DNA of 64,000 nt from Pontibacter amylolyticus (GCF_014638845.1 NZ_BMFP01000003.1:1-64000); one strand, 5' to 3'; numbered from the stretch's first letter, positions 44,769 to 53,040 are shown. Notes: a model not told the origin generated them from the sequence alone. Made by a program: numbers and translations.

Positions 44769-45089
44769 TCAGGTATTTCCCAATTGTCGCATTCCTTCTT
44801 CACTTATCATCTCTGGCGTCCACGGCGGAAGCCATACCAATTCTACTTCAATCTCCAGATTCGGGAAGCGCTTGTCCAGCATTTGCCTGGCCGCTGTCGT
44901 GATAGTGCCACTCATCGGGCAGCCCGGCGTGGTTAACGTTAACTCAACATGCAGTTTCTCCTCCTCTTCCTTCAGGGTCACTTTATATACAAGCCCAAGA
45001 TCGACAATGTTTATGCCGATTTCCGGGTCGATGATGTACTTGAGCGCTTCATACGCTTCGTTGACGATCTCCTGTTCCTGCGTTTTCAT
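44769..45089 (-). CDS. MIP18/DUF59 family Fe-S assembly factor (SufT-like)
   Basis: The 106-aa protein is a single MIP18/DUF59 domain. It has EALKYIIDPEIGINIVDLGL near residues 14-33, LTLTTPGCPMSGTITTAA near 52-69 with the conserved Cys, and VELVWLPPWTPEMIS near the C-terminus. SufT/PaaD-like proteins help deliver Fe-S clusters to client enzymes. It lies directly upstream of the Rrf2 gene, 30 bp apart, and downstream of a heme-copper-oxidase-like gene. Confidence 0.88.
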   Translation of the reverse strand: MKTQEQEIVNEAYEALKYIIDPEIGINIVDLGLVYKVTLKEEEEKLHVELTLTTPGCPMSGTITTAARQMLDKRFPNLEIEVELVWLPPWTPEMISEEGMRQLGNT

Positions 45090-45125
45090 AATTTATAAAG
45101 CTCTGATTCCTGGGTCTCTGTTCAT

Positions 45126-46442
45126 TTAATTGGCTCCCTTTGCTGCCTTTTCATAGCCGAAAGGCTTCAGGTCTTTCACCTTGTGCAGCAGCACTTTATA
45201 CACGTTGCCCGCATACAGCACCGCCGCTATACTCAAAAGCACCGCCCCCAGCAAAATGACGGTCTGCTCGGCCAGTAGCACACCTGCCAGCAGGCTCACC
45301 AGCCCGACGATGTAGGCGATATTCTGCCAGCGTAGTAGCTTTACGCTATACATGTCCTTCGGCATGGGCGTCTTGAAGCGGCCCACGTAATCTTCATAGC
45401 TGTGCATCCATACGATAAAAGGGAGCGTCTTGAACGTCTGCCCCAGGATCAGCGCGGACACGAAGCCGAAGAAGATCGAGAGCCCGTACACCAGGTATAG
45501 CGCCGACAACAGGCGCTGCGGCAAACCGAACTGCAGCGTCACCACAAACACCAGCACAATCGGCAGGATCAGCAGCATCAGGGCTACGAAAGTTTGTTTC
45601 ATACCCAGGTCCAGGTCCGGACGTTTACCAAGGCACTTGGCCTGGTACAGGAAGTAAAGGAAGCAGCCTATACCTGAAACGACCATGGCCGCATACACTG
45701 CATAGAAGCCGGTATGTACGAAAAGGTGGTCTGCCGCGAACAGCACGAGTCCACCGTTGATCAGGTAATAGCTCCAGTTCAGGCTCCGGGTATCTTCTGG
45801 GTGCGCCAGCAGGAACATCGGGATCAGTTTAGAGCCTACGCCTACGATCAGCAGCAGGAACCAGCCTGCCATACCAATGTGCGCGTGTAGTTGCAAATAA
45901 TGCACATGGTCCTGCGGCAGAAACGGATACTGAAAGTTGAAGACCATCAGCACGCCGACCAGCCCGGTCGCTACCAGCCATACCACGGAAGTGACCATAA
46001 AATCGGCCTCTATTCCCCACTTCTTCACCTGCCTGGCTGTCTGCACCACGTTATAGGCAAAGAGCAGAAAAGATATAAAGAGCAGACAGGCCGCTATGTG
46101 CATAATCGTGCCCACCCAGAAATTCCAGAAAGAAACGGTGAGCAGCACCGTACCAGTCGACAGCAGCCCAAAAGCCCAGGTTCCGAGCTTCTCGCTGTAA
46201 AGCCGCACCTCCAGCACCACCGGCAGCAATTGATAGACCGATCCGAAAATGATCATCGTCGCCCAACCCAGCGCCGCTACGTGCGTTAGCGTGAGCAGCT
46301 TCGGGTGGAAGTAGTGTCCGCCAAATGCGTCGGTTGAAAAAACCAATAGCAGACACAGCACCACAAAAGACACCGCCGCGAAGGCGTAGTGCGGCAGCAC
46401 AAGCCATTTAGAGGGTGAGTTGGATACTGTTGCGGCGCTCAT
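45126..46442 (-). CDS. Heme-copper oxidase subunit I-like membrane protein
   Basis: The 438-aa protein has about twelve membrane spans. Histidines occur where subunit-I-like proteins bind heme: HYFHPKLLTLTHVAALGWAT near residues 44-63, VHYLQLHAHIGMAGWF near 180-195, and HLFVHTGFYAVYA near 238-250. It is shorter than catalytic cbb3 CcoN and I could not find a convincing Tyr-His cross-link motif, so it may be a heme protein without oxidase activity, as proposed for NnrS-like proteins in NO metabolism. A paralogue-like gene lies at 55133-56464. Downstream genes encode SufT-like and Rrf2 proteins. Confidence 0.7.
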   Translation of the reverse strand: MSAATVSNSPSKWLVLPHYAFAAVSFVVLCLLLVFSTDAFGGHYFHPKLLTLTHVAALGWATMIIFGSVYQLLPVVLEVRLYSEKLGTWAFGLLSTGTVLLTVSFWNFWVGTIMHIAACLLFISFLLFAYNVVQTARQVKKWGIEADFMVTSVVWLVATGLVGVLMVFNFQYPFLPQDHVHYLQLHAHIGMAGWFLLLIVGVGSKLIPMFLLAHPEDTRSLNWSYYLINGGLVLFAADHLFVHTGFYAVYAAMVVSGIGCFLYFLYQAKCLGKRPDLDLGMKQTFVALMLLILPIVLVFVVTLQFGLPQRLLSALYLVYGLSIFFGFVSALILGQTFKTLPFIVWMHSYEDYVGRFKTPMPKDMYSVKLLRWQNIAYIVGLVSLLAGVLLAEQTVILLGAVLLSIAAVLYAGNVYKVLLHKVKDLKPFGYEKAAKGAN

Positions 46443-46510
46443 GTGTTTGGTTGTTTATTGTTGGTTGTTTATTGTTGATTGTTAATTGTTGTTTGCCGGG
46501 GAAGGATTAA
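46443..46510. repeat. TTGTT/TTGATT low-complexity tract upstream of the oxidase-like gene
   Basis: Immediately before the oxidase-like start codon, 46445-46495 repeats the pattern TTGTTTATTGTTGGTTGTTT and variants of it. The regular 6-8 base unit looks like a slipped repeat. It lies in the 5' untranslated region of the minus-strand gene. Confidence 0.5.
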
Positions 46511-46552
46511 CCCACCCCTGCCCTCCGAGGAGGGGATTACAGGAATGATCAT

Positions 46553-46704
46553 CATCCCCCTGCCCCCTTCAAAGGGGGACATTCGCAGATGTAACTCTCT
46601 ATTGAGTAAAATTTATGCAATTTAAAGATCAAAGAATCGACTACACTTATACCTGCCAATTGGCTATTACAGAAAAGTCCCCCTTTGAAGGGGGCAGGGG
46701 GATG
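46553..46704. repeat. Inverted pair of 28-bp GC-rich hairpin boxes
   Basis: The 28 bases at 46553-46580 (core CCCCCTTCAAAGGGGGAC) are repeated exactly in reverse complement at 46677-46704. Each box is itself a hairpin (CCCCCTTcaAAGGGGG type). A third, simpler box lies at 46515-46535. Closely related boxes recur at 48467-48494. They are intergenic and flank about 96 bp of unique sequence with a TATACC motif. Confidence 0.8.
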
Positions 46705-46764
46705 ACAATCGTTCCCTAAACTCCCTTCCTATTTGTAAAATTCCTTATTTCCTCCGCCAATCGA

Positions 46765-46780
46765 AATGACAAAAGTCATT
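46765..46780. promoter_or_regulatory. Candidate Crp/Fnr-type operator (ATGAC-N4-GTCAT)
   Basis: AATGACAAAAGTCATT is a palindrome with 6-bp perfect arms and a 4-bp spacer, the size and symmetry of a Crp/Fnr-family site. It lies about 320 bp upstream of the minus-strand oxidase-like gene. Similar sites occur at 57805, 57874 and, within a terminator, at 61892. Confidence 0.45.
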
Positions 46781-46810
46781 CGAAAAGACAACATTGGTGC
46801 AGAATCTGCG

Positions 46811-46932
46811 CCCTCGCTCGTCTCTGGCGAGTGTGAGTTACTAGGCGGACTCTGGCCGCTAGTATCTGTGCCTGTCGGCACAAGTGGCGGGACGCCACCG
46901 GATAGCTCACACTCGCGGGACGCGAGCGAGGG
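46811..46932. repeat. 122-bp structured intergenic repeat, copy 1
   Basis: The element starts CCCTCGCTCG and ends CGAGCGAGGG, its exact complement. An inner 11-bp pair (GCGAGTGTGAG with CTCACACTCGC) continues the stem. Inside are three small hairpins: GCGG..CCGC, GTGCCtgtcGGCAC and GTGGCGggaCGCCAC. A second copy with the same architecture lies at 59367-59487. It is intergenic and touches the 3' end of the DUF2249 gene. Reading frames through it give low-complexity peptides and are not genes. Confidence 0.85.
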
Positions 46933-46934
46933 CA

Positions 46935-47753
46935 TTACTTGAATATCAACAAATACACCTCGTTCGGCCCTACTTCCTTTATGCTTACCTTAAATCCCCG
47001 CTCCATCAATTGCGGCAGCAGGAACTGCGGCACTTTGCGGTGCTGCACGTACAAAGCCTCCCCTTCTGGCAGCGTTTCCAGTGCACCGAGGATGGACACC
47101 ATCGGCTGTGGCATCTCCATCTGGCGCACGTCTATTAGCTGCAGCTTACCGCTATACCTGGCCAGCAGTTCATCAAAGCTTTCCTCAGTAGAAGCTTCGG
47201 CTATTTCTACCCTTTTACCTACCGACTCCCTTTTAAAATAGGTCTTCACCAGGCTAGGCCCCAGCGTTTCGGTATAGTAGGCAAAGCCTTTGGGACGCAC
47301 GATGGCGATCAGCGGAATCGGTTCGAAGGTGTTCACAATGCAGAGCACCTGTTCGGGACTCAGCTTGTTCACCGCATCCATGATCTGCAAGAACGGGTCG
47401 TCGCCTTTGGCGATCGTATCGCGCACGTCCAGCACGATGGTGTTTTCCTGATCCAGGTTCGCCATAAAGGCGGGTTTTTCAAGAACGTCGGCTTCCATAG
47501 GGATTGCCCTCTTGTTGTGGGTTGGTTTTGACGCGATGCTGAAGCCCAGCGGTTCCAGCTTTTCATAAAAATCCTCCACCCGGCACTTGCCTATGCGGGC
47601 GGCATCGGCGATGGTCACGCGCGACGCCAGCACCTTGCGCAGTACGGGGTTCCGCAGCTTCTCAAAGTGCTTGTTGATCGACACGATGGCCTCAATCGCC
47701 GCAGGGTTCTCCCGCAGAATAGTGGATATTCGGGTGGTGGCAGAAAGCTCCAT
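46935..47753 (-). CDS. DUF1858-like plus tandem DUF2249 domain protein
   Basis: The 272-aa soluble protein has an N-terminal DUF1858/ScdA_N-like helical domain (residues 5-75: TRISTILRENPAAIEAIVSI, then KLRNPVLRKVLASRVTIADA). Two DUF2249 domains follow, near residues 98-170 (IVLDVRDTIAKGDDPFLQIM) and 203-272 (LQLIDVRQMEMPQPMVSILG, then EALYVQHRKVPQFLLPQL). DUF2249 proteins cluster with NO and denitrification genes, but their reaction is not established. It follows the hemerythrin gene by 2 bp on the same strand, so the two are co-transcribed. Confidence 0.83.
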   Translation of the reverse strand: MELSATTRISTILRENPAAIEAIVSINKHFEKLRNPVLRKVLASRVTIADAARIGKCRVEDFYEKLEPLGFSIASKPTHNKRAIPMEADVLEKPAFMANLDQENTIVLDVRDTIAKGDDPFLQIMDAVNKLSPEQVLCIVNTFEPIPLIAIVRPKGFAYYTETLGPSLVKTYFKRESVGKRVEIAEASTEESFDELLARYSGKLQLIDVRQMEMPQPMVSILGALETLPEGEALYVQHRKVPQFLLPQLMERGFKVSIKEVGPNEVYLLIFK

Positions 47754-47755
47754 GG

Positions 47756-48262
47756 TTAGGCTACTTTTTTATTTTCCCAAAAAGCAGGCAGAAACTCGTC
47801 TTTTGGCTCCTGCAGGTCATGCTCCAGCAATCTGCCCACATCGGCCAGTTCCTCCGGATCGGCCACGGTTTGCAGGTATGGGAACAGCTCACGTTCCTCC
47901 CAGCGGATGTGGTCGGTCAGGTCCTGTTGCAAAGTTGCGATAAGAGAGGTATTCAGGTTCTTTTGCTCGTTGATCAGCTCGATGATCGCCGCGATCAGTT
48001 GGTGCTCTTCGTGCAGCCTGATAGAGTTCACATCATCTTTGGGCAAAAGCCTTTTCACAATCACTTCCTCTTCCTGGCAATGCGCTTTCAGAATGTTTTT
48101 CCAGAAATAATCAATGTACTGGCGCATCAGCTCAAAGGAAGTGCCGTTGGCCATACCTTGCTTCAGTTTCCAGCAGAACAGCAGCCCGAAGTGGTGCTCC
48201 CGTGAGAGCGGTACCAGGCTTTTGTCGCGTTTCAATGGTTTTGGTTTTGTTGCAGTTGTCAT
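47756..48262 (-). CDS. Hemerythrin HHE domain protein
   Basis: The 168-aa protein carries the di-iron four-helix-bundle ligand pattern: His in PLSREHHFGLLFCW near residues 18-31, H-x3-E in AHCQEEEVIVKRLLP near 60-74, His in RLHEEHQLIAAIIE near 80-93, and H-x4-E in DHIRWEERELFPYL near 112-125. Such domains bind O2 or NO at a di-iron site. The gene precedes the DUF2249 protein in a two-gene operon, near the ScdA gene, so a role in NO or Fe-S stress is likely. Confidence 0.88.
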   Translation of the reverse strand: MTTATKPKPLKRDKSLVPLSREHHFGLLFCWKLKQGMANGTSFELMRQYIDYFWKNILKAHCQEEEVIVKRLLPKDDVNSIRLHEEHQLIAAIIELINEQKNLNTSLIATLQQDLTDHIRWEERELFPYLQTVADPEELADVGRLLEHDLQEPKDEFLPAFWENKKVA

Positions 48263-48277
48263 AGTTGTGGTGTTTTA

Positions 48278-48591
48278 CCTCCCCCCAACCCCCTCCTAAA
48301 AACAGGAGGGGGAGCTGAGAAGGGTTGTTGTTTTCATTGCTTTTATTCATCTGGGGTGTTTGCTCACTGATGTAAGCACACCCCTGCCCCTCCCAAGAGG
48401 GGAATCTTCGATCTCTAACTTTCTTCAGGTATAAGCGCTGTTGCTTTTGTATACCTGTGCACGATTGTCATCCCCCTGCCCCCTTCGAAGGGGGACTATT
48501 CTGCACGATAACTCCCCTCTTGGGAGGGGCAGGGGTGTGTCAATCGTCCCAAAACTCCCTCCCCTGTTTTTAGGGGAGGGCCGGGGTGGGG
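48278..48591. repeat. Array of GC-rich hairpin boxes between hemerythrin and scdA genes
   Basis: Five boxes lie in this 329-bp gene-free gap: CCCCCTCCTAAAAACAGGAGGGGG near 48291-48314 (given here only as arms CCCCCTCCT and AGGAGGGGG), CCCCTCCCAAGAGGGG near 48386-48401, CCCCCTTCGAAGGGGG near 48479-48494, CCCCTCTTGGGAGGGG near 48513-48528, and CCTCCCCTGTTTTTAGGGGAGG near 48560-48581 (arms CCTCCCC and GGGGAGG). The second and fourth are inverted copies of each other. The last box ends in GGGGTTAA at the scdA stop codon. Confidence 0.75.
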
Positions 48592-49548
48592 TTAATTCAG
48601 CACTTCTTTCTCCAATTCCACCGCTTTTACGAACAGCACGTTGTTCTCGAGGTGGATGTGGCGGTGCAGGTCTTCCTCGAACTCCTGTAGTTTCGAGAAC
48701 ATTACTCTATACGTAGCGCAGGCGTCGGCTGGCAGGGTATAGTCGTCGGTGAGTCTGCGGATGGCTTCCAGTTCACCGCCAGCTGCTTCGTGCTCCATCT
48801 CCATCATGTTGATCGGGTTCTGGATGCTGCCGAAGGCCGGACGGTCGATCTTCACGCCGTTTTTCTTGGCTTCTGCCATTTGCTTGATGAAGGGGAACAG
48901 CACACGCTCTTCTTTCGGCATGTGGGCCTCCAGCTCGTTGGCGATGTTCACAAAGTGCTTGGCCACTTCAATCACTTCCGGGTGACGGCTGCCGTGTACA
49001 CGGGCTACTTTAGTGGTATATTCATAAAGCGTCGGGATGGCCTCACGCACATAGCTGTGGTGCATGTTCACGATGTAGTCGCCCAGGAAGCCCAGGTCCC
49101 ACTTCTCGTATTCGTTGCCGCGTGCAGAGGCGCTGCCTGTCTCAGGTATAGCGTTGAGTTCGTTTTCTACTACTTCAGGGTTGATGCCTTTTTCTTCGCA
49201 CACTTGCTTCAGCGATTTCTTGCCACCGCAGCAAAAGTCAATGCCGTATTTTTTGAACACCTGCGCTTTGCGGTAGTCTTTGGCTACCAGTTCGCCTACA
49301 CTCTCTCCTTCTTCTTGTGTCAGTTTTTGAATCTTCACTTCCCAGATCTCCGGGCCTTGCAACAGGTACTCCCACTTAAAGGTATTGCCGCGCTCGCCCA
49401 GCAGTTGGTAGTACAGTGGCTTCGGGTCGTGGTCGTTGTGAATCACAAAAGCTTCGCCGCCATTCAGGTTGTCAAACCATTGGAAAATGGTCGGGTGCTT
49501 CATGCGTGGTTCCAGTACTGTTACGTCTAATTTTTCTATGGTTTCCAT
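48592..49548 (-). CDS. scdA: Iron-sulfur cluster repair di-iron protein (RIC/ScdA/YtfE) with N-terminal DUF2249
   Basis: The 318-aa protein is a fusion. Residues 5-75 form a DUF2249 domain (LDVTVLEPRMKHPTIFQWFD, GGEAFVIHNDHDPKPLYYQL). Residues 80-137 form the ScdA_N domain with the hallmark double Cys (FKKYGIDFCCGGKKSLKQVC, Cys106-Cys107). Residues 155-315 form the hemerythrin-like di-iron domain (NMHHSYVREAIP, HGSRHPEVIEVAKHFVNIAN, HMPKEERVLFPFIKQM, EMEHEAAGGELEAI, HRHIHLENNVLF). RIC proteins repair Fe-S clusters after nitrosative or oxidative damage. It is divergent from the class II ribonucleotide reductase across a 192-bp gap. Confidence 0.93.
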   Translation of the reverse strand: METIEKLDVTVLEPRMKHPTIFQWFDNLNGGEAFVIHNDHDPKPLYYQLLGERGNTFKWEYLLQGPEIWEVKIQKLTQEEGESVGELVAKDYRKAQVFKKYGIDFCCGGKKSLKQVCEEKGINPEVVENELNAIPETGSASARGNEYEKWDLGFLGDYIVNMHHSYVREAIPTLYEYTTKVARVHGSRHPEVIEVAKHFVNIANELEAHMPKEERVLFPFIKQMAEAKKNGVKIDRPAFGSIQNPINMMEMEHEAAGGELEAIRRLTDDYTLPADACATYRVMFSKLQEFEEDLHRHIHLENNVLFVKAVELEKEVLN

Positions 49549-49740
49549 GGTGTTTTTTTTTGTAGATTAACGGTTGTAAATGATTGCCGATGTAAAAGTA
49601 TACACTAGGAAAACAAAATAAAAGATAAAAAGGTCTTTTTTTCTTAAATATTTTTCTGATATATTTATGAAACCATTTATACAAGCTTCGCACAGGTATT
49701 AAACCACTGATAATCATATCATTAAATCAAAAGCCATTTT
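49549..49740. promoter_or_regulatory. Divergent promoter region of scdA and the B12-dependent RNR
   Basis: This 192-bp AT-rich gap must hold both promoters. The imperfect palindrome TAATCATATCATTA at about 49712-49725 lies 15 bp before the RNR start codon. TATATTTATG near 49659-49668 could serve as a -7 element for the RNR gene. No ATGAC-N4-GTCAT site is present here, unlike other gaps. Confidence 0.35.
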
Positions 49741-52700
49741 ATGAAAAAAGAGAAAACAAAAAGCGGTGGCCTCCCCATCCCCCGTTATTTTACCCGGCAA
49801 GGTGAGAGCGCCTATACCTTGTTTGACTATGAAAAAAGGTCCTCCACCATCCGCGACCCTACCGGAGCGATCGTGGCTGAGATAAAGGACGTGGAAGTGC
49901 CTGCGAACTGGTCGCAGATCGCGACGGATATCCTGGCGCAGAAGTACCTGCGCAGGGCGGGCGTGCCGCAGCCGGATGGCAGTACGGGATCAGAAAAATC
50001 GGTGAAGCAGGTGGTGCACCGGCTGGCGGATTGCTGGAGAAGTTGGGGAGAAGGGAATGGCTACTTTAAGACAAAGGAAGACGCCCAGGCGTTCTATGAC
50101 GAGCTGGTGTACATGCTCCTCGGGCAGTACGCCGCGCCCAACTCACCGCAGTGGTTCAACACGGGTCTCTACAACTCCTATAAACTAAAAGGCAAGGCGC
50201 AGGGACACTACTATGTAGATCACCTGACGGAAGAGCTAAAAGAGTCAACTTCGGCTTACGAGCGTCCGCAGCCGCATGCCTGTTTTATACTGGCCGTGGA
50301 TGATGACCTCGTAAACAAAGGCGGCATCATGGACCTGTGGGTGCAGGAAGCCCGTATTTTCAAGTATGGCTCCGGTGTGGGCACCAATTTCTCCAACATA
50401 CGCGGCAAAGACGAAGCGCTGGGCGGCGGCGGCAGTTCTTCCGGGCTGATGTCGTTCCTGAAGATTGGCGACCGCGCGGCTGGCGCGATTAAGTCAGGCG
50501 GTACGACAAGGCGGGCGGCCAAAATGGTGTGCCTTGACCTGGACCACCCCGAGATTGTGGATTTCATCAACTGGAAAAAAGAAGAAGAGAAAAAAGTAGC
50601 AGCCCTGATTGAGGCCGGCTACTCCTCGGACTACAACGGCGAAGCCTACCAGACCGTGTCGGGGCAGAACTCGAACAACTCGGTGCGCGTGCCAAATAAC
50701 TTCTTCAAGGCGCTCCATAATAATGAACCGTGGCACCTGCATGCCCGCTCCACCGGCAAGGTGATGAAGTCTATACCTGCCAGTGAGTTGTGGAACCAGA
50801 TAGCCGACGCCGCCTGGTCATGCGCCGACCCGGGACTGCAATTCGACACGACTATTAACGAGTGGCATACCTGTCCCGCCGAAGGGCCTATTCGCGCCTC
50901 AAACCCGTGCTCGGAGTACATGTTCCTCGACAACACGGCCTGCAACCTCGCCTCGCTCAACCTGATTCGCTTTTTTGATGCTTCCACGCAGACCTTTGAT
51001 GTAACCGCTTACCGCCACGCCTGCCGTCTCTGGACCATGGTGCTGGAGATTTCGGTGCTGATGGCGCAGTTCCCTTCCGAAGAAGTGGCGCAACGCTCCT
51101 ACGACTACCGCACCATCGGGCTCGGCTATGCCAACCTCGGCGCTTTGCTGATGGTACAGGGACTGGCCTACGACAGTGACGAAGCCCGCACGGTGGCCGC
51201 CGCGCTCACCGCGATTATGACGGGTACCTCCTACGCGACTTCTGCCGAGATGGCCGCCGAACTGGGCGCTTTTCCGAAGTATAAGCCTAACGCAGAAGCC
51301 ATGCTGCGCGTCATCCGCAATCACCGGGCGGCCGCGCACAACACCCCCGAAGCCTACGAGGGTCTATCTATACCTGCGCAGCCGCTCGACCCTGCCCTTT
51401 GTCCCGATTACCTGCTCCAGGCCGCCTGCGCCGCGTGGGACGAAGCCCTTGAACTGGGACAAAAGCACGGCTACCGCAACGCACAGGCCACGGTCATCGC
51501 TCCGACGGGCACCATTGGTTTGCTGATGGACTGCGACACGACGGGCGTAGAGCCGGACTTTGCGCTGGTGAAGTACAAGAAGCTGGCTGGTGGCGGTTAT
51601 TTCAAAATCATCAACCAGTCTATACCTGCCGCGCTGCGCAAACTGGGCTATACCGAAGCCGAAATGCAGGCCATCGTGAACTACGCCAAAGGCCACGCCA
51701 CATTCAAAGGCGCTCCGCACATCAACGAGACCTCACTGGCTGCTGCCGGTTTCACGCCAGAAGAAATACAGCAACTGGAAGCGGGCCTGTTGACGGCCTA
51801 CGACGTGGCCTCGCTGTTCAGTGTCTATAACCTGGGAGAAGCTTGTCTGCAGCGGCTGGGTTTTGTGCCAGAGCTCTACAATCTGCCTGATTTCAACCTG
51901 TTGCGCGCCCTGGGCTATACCTACCAACAGATAGAAGAAGCCAGTGACTACATCTGCGGCACCATGACCACCGAAGGCGCACCCTACCTGCGCCAAGAAC
52001 ATTACCCGGTGTTTGACTGCGCAAACCGTTGCGGGCACAAGGGCAAGCGTTTCATCAAGCCCGAAGGACACATCCAGATGATGGCCGCCGTGCAGCCGTT
52101 CATTTCGGGGGCCATCTCCAAGACCATCAACCTGCCCAACGAAACCACCCGCGAAGAAGTGGCCCGTTGCTACCACCTGTCCTGGGAACTGGGGCTGAAG
52201 GCCTGTTCGATTTACCGCGACGGCAGCAAGCTCTCGCAGCCGCTCTCGTCGGGCAGCAAGAAGGCCGAAACCGACAAAGCAACAGACATGGAAGCACCGC
52301 AGACCGACAACAGCATTAGCGCCGAACAGGTGTTGCAGGCGGCCAAGGCCATTCTGGAAGACGCCGCCAACGAGCCGTTCCGCAAGCAACTGGCCCACAT
52401 GGTGGAGCGCCGCAAACTGCCGGACAAGCGCACCGGTTTCACCCAGAAAGCCAAGATTGACGGCCATACCGTGTACATCCGCACGGGCGAGTACCCGAAC
52501 GGTGAGTTGGGCGAAGTGTTCATCGACATGTACAAGGAAGGCGCTTCGTTCCGCTCCATCCTCAACTGTTTCGCCATTGCGGTGTCGCTGGGGCTGCAGT
52601 ACGGCGTGCCGCTGGAGGAGTTCGTGAACCGCTTCACCTTCACCCGCTTCGAGCCGGCGGGCCGCGTGGAGCACCCCAACATCAAGTCTGCCACCTCGGT

Positions 52701-53040
52701 CTTCGACTATCTCTTCCGCCTCCTCGGCTACGAGTACCTAAAGCGCGAAGACCTCGTGCATGTGCCAAGTGAGAAGAACCAGGAACCTGCCCCGCCCTTG
52801 GCCCCTGCTATACCTGCCGTCGCCACGCCAGCGGCCCAGCCCGAGCCAGCCACCGACGTGAAAGCCAATGGCTATACCCTGGTGAAGCAGAGCCGAACCG
52901 TGCTGATGGAACAGACCCAGCAAGTGCTGGCCAGCATGATGGGCGACGCCCCCATCTGCAACGTCTGCGGCCACATCACCATCCGCTCGGGCACGTGCTA
53001 CAAATGCCTGAACTGTGGGAATAGTTTGGGGTGTAGTTGA
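49741..53040 (+). CDS. nrdJ: Vitamin B12-dependent (class II) ribonucleotide reductase
   Basis: The 1099-aa enzyme makes deoxyribonucleotides using adenosylcobalamin and works with or without oxygen. The catalytic region has APNSPQWFNTGLY near residues 134-146, FKYGSGVGTNFSNIRGKDEAL near 206-226, the radical and redox motif ASNPCSEYMFLDNTACNLAS near 384-403, and ATVIAPTGTIGLLMDCDTTG near 582-601. The C-terminus, after a Pro/Ala linker, carries a zinc-ribbon-like tail (CNVCGHITIRSGTCYKCLNC), as in NrdJ-Z forms. Four Ile-Pro pairs in it use ATACCT, following the local hexamer bias. A terminator follows. Confidence 0.95.
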   Translation: MKKEKTKSGGLPIPRYFTRQGESAYTLFDYEKRSSTIRDPTGAIVAEIKDVEVPANWSQIATDILAQKYLRRAGVPQPDGSTGSEKSVKQVVHRLADCWRSWGEGNGYFKTKEDAQAFYDELVYMLLGQYAAPNSPQWFNTGLYNSYKLKGKAQGHYYVDHLTEELKESTSAYERPQPHACFILAVDDDLVNKGGIMDLWVQEARIFKYGSGVGTNFSNIRGKDEALGGGGSSSGLMSFLKIGDRAAGAIKSGGTTRRAAKMVCLDLDHPEIVDFINWKKEEEKKVAALIEAGYSSDYNGEAYQTVSGQNSNNSVRVPNNFFKALHNNEPWHLHARSTGKVMKSIPASELWNQIADAAWSCADPGLQFDTTINEWHTCPAEGPIRASNPCSEYMFLDNTACNLASLNLIRFFDASTQTFDVTAYRHACRLWTMVLEISVLMAQFPSEEVAQRSYDYRTIGLGYANLGALLMVQGLAYDSDEARTVAAALTAIMTGTSYATSAEMAAELGAFPKYKPNAEAMLRVIRNHRAAAHNTPEAYEGLSIPAQPLDPALCPDYLLQAACAAWDEALELGQKHGYRNAQATVIAPTGTIGLLMDCDTTGVEPDFALVKYKKLAGGGYFKIINQSIPAALRKLGYTEAEMQAIVNYAKGHATFKGAPHINETSLAAAGFTPEEIQQLEAGLLTAYDVASLFSVYNLGEACLQRLGFVPELYNLPDFNLLRALGYTYQQIEEASDYICGTMTTEGAPYLRQEHYPVFDCANRCGHKGKRFIKPEGHIQMMAAVQPFISGAISKTINLPNETTREEVARCYHLSWELGLKACSIYRDGSKLSQPLSSGSKKAETDKATDMEAPQTDNSISAEQVLQAAKAILEDAANEPFRKQLAHMVERRKLPDKRTGFTQKAKIDGHTVYIRTGEYPNGELGEVFIDMYKEGASFRSILNCFAIAVSLGLQYGVPLEEFVNRFTFTRFEPAGRVEHPNIKSATSVFDYLFRLLGYEYLKREDLVHVPSEKNQEPAPPLAPAIPAVATPAAQPEPATDVKANGYTLVKQSRTVLMEQTQQVLASMMGDAPICNVCGHITIRSGTCYKCLNCGNSLGCS

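Noticed and set aside
45126..46442. Calling the membrane protein nnrS or ccoN
   Set aside because: Topology and His residues fit the broad superfamily, but the specific NnrS motif and catalytic oxidase features could not be confirmed by eye.
46729..46935. Short open frames through the 122-bp repeat
   Set aside because: They are encoded mostly by the structured repeat, recur with the second copy at 59440, and have low-complexity composition.
46443..46935. CRISPR array in the repeat-rich gap
   Set aside because: Repeats are of different types, inverted rather than direct, with irregular spacing and no cas genes in the window.
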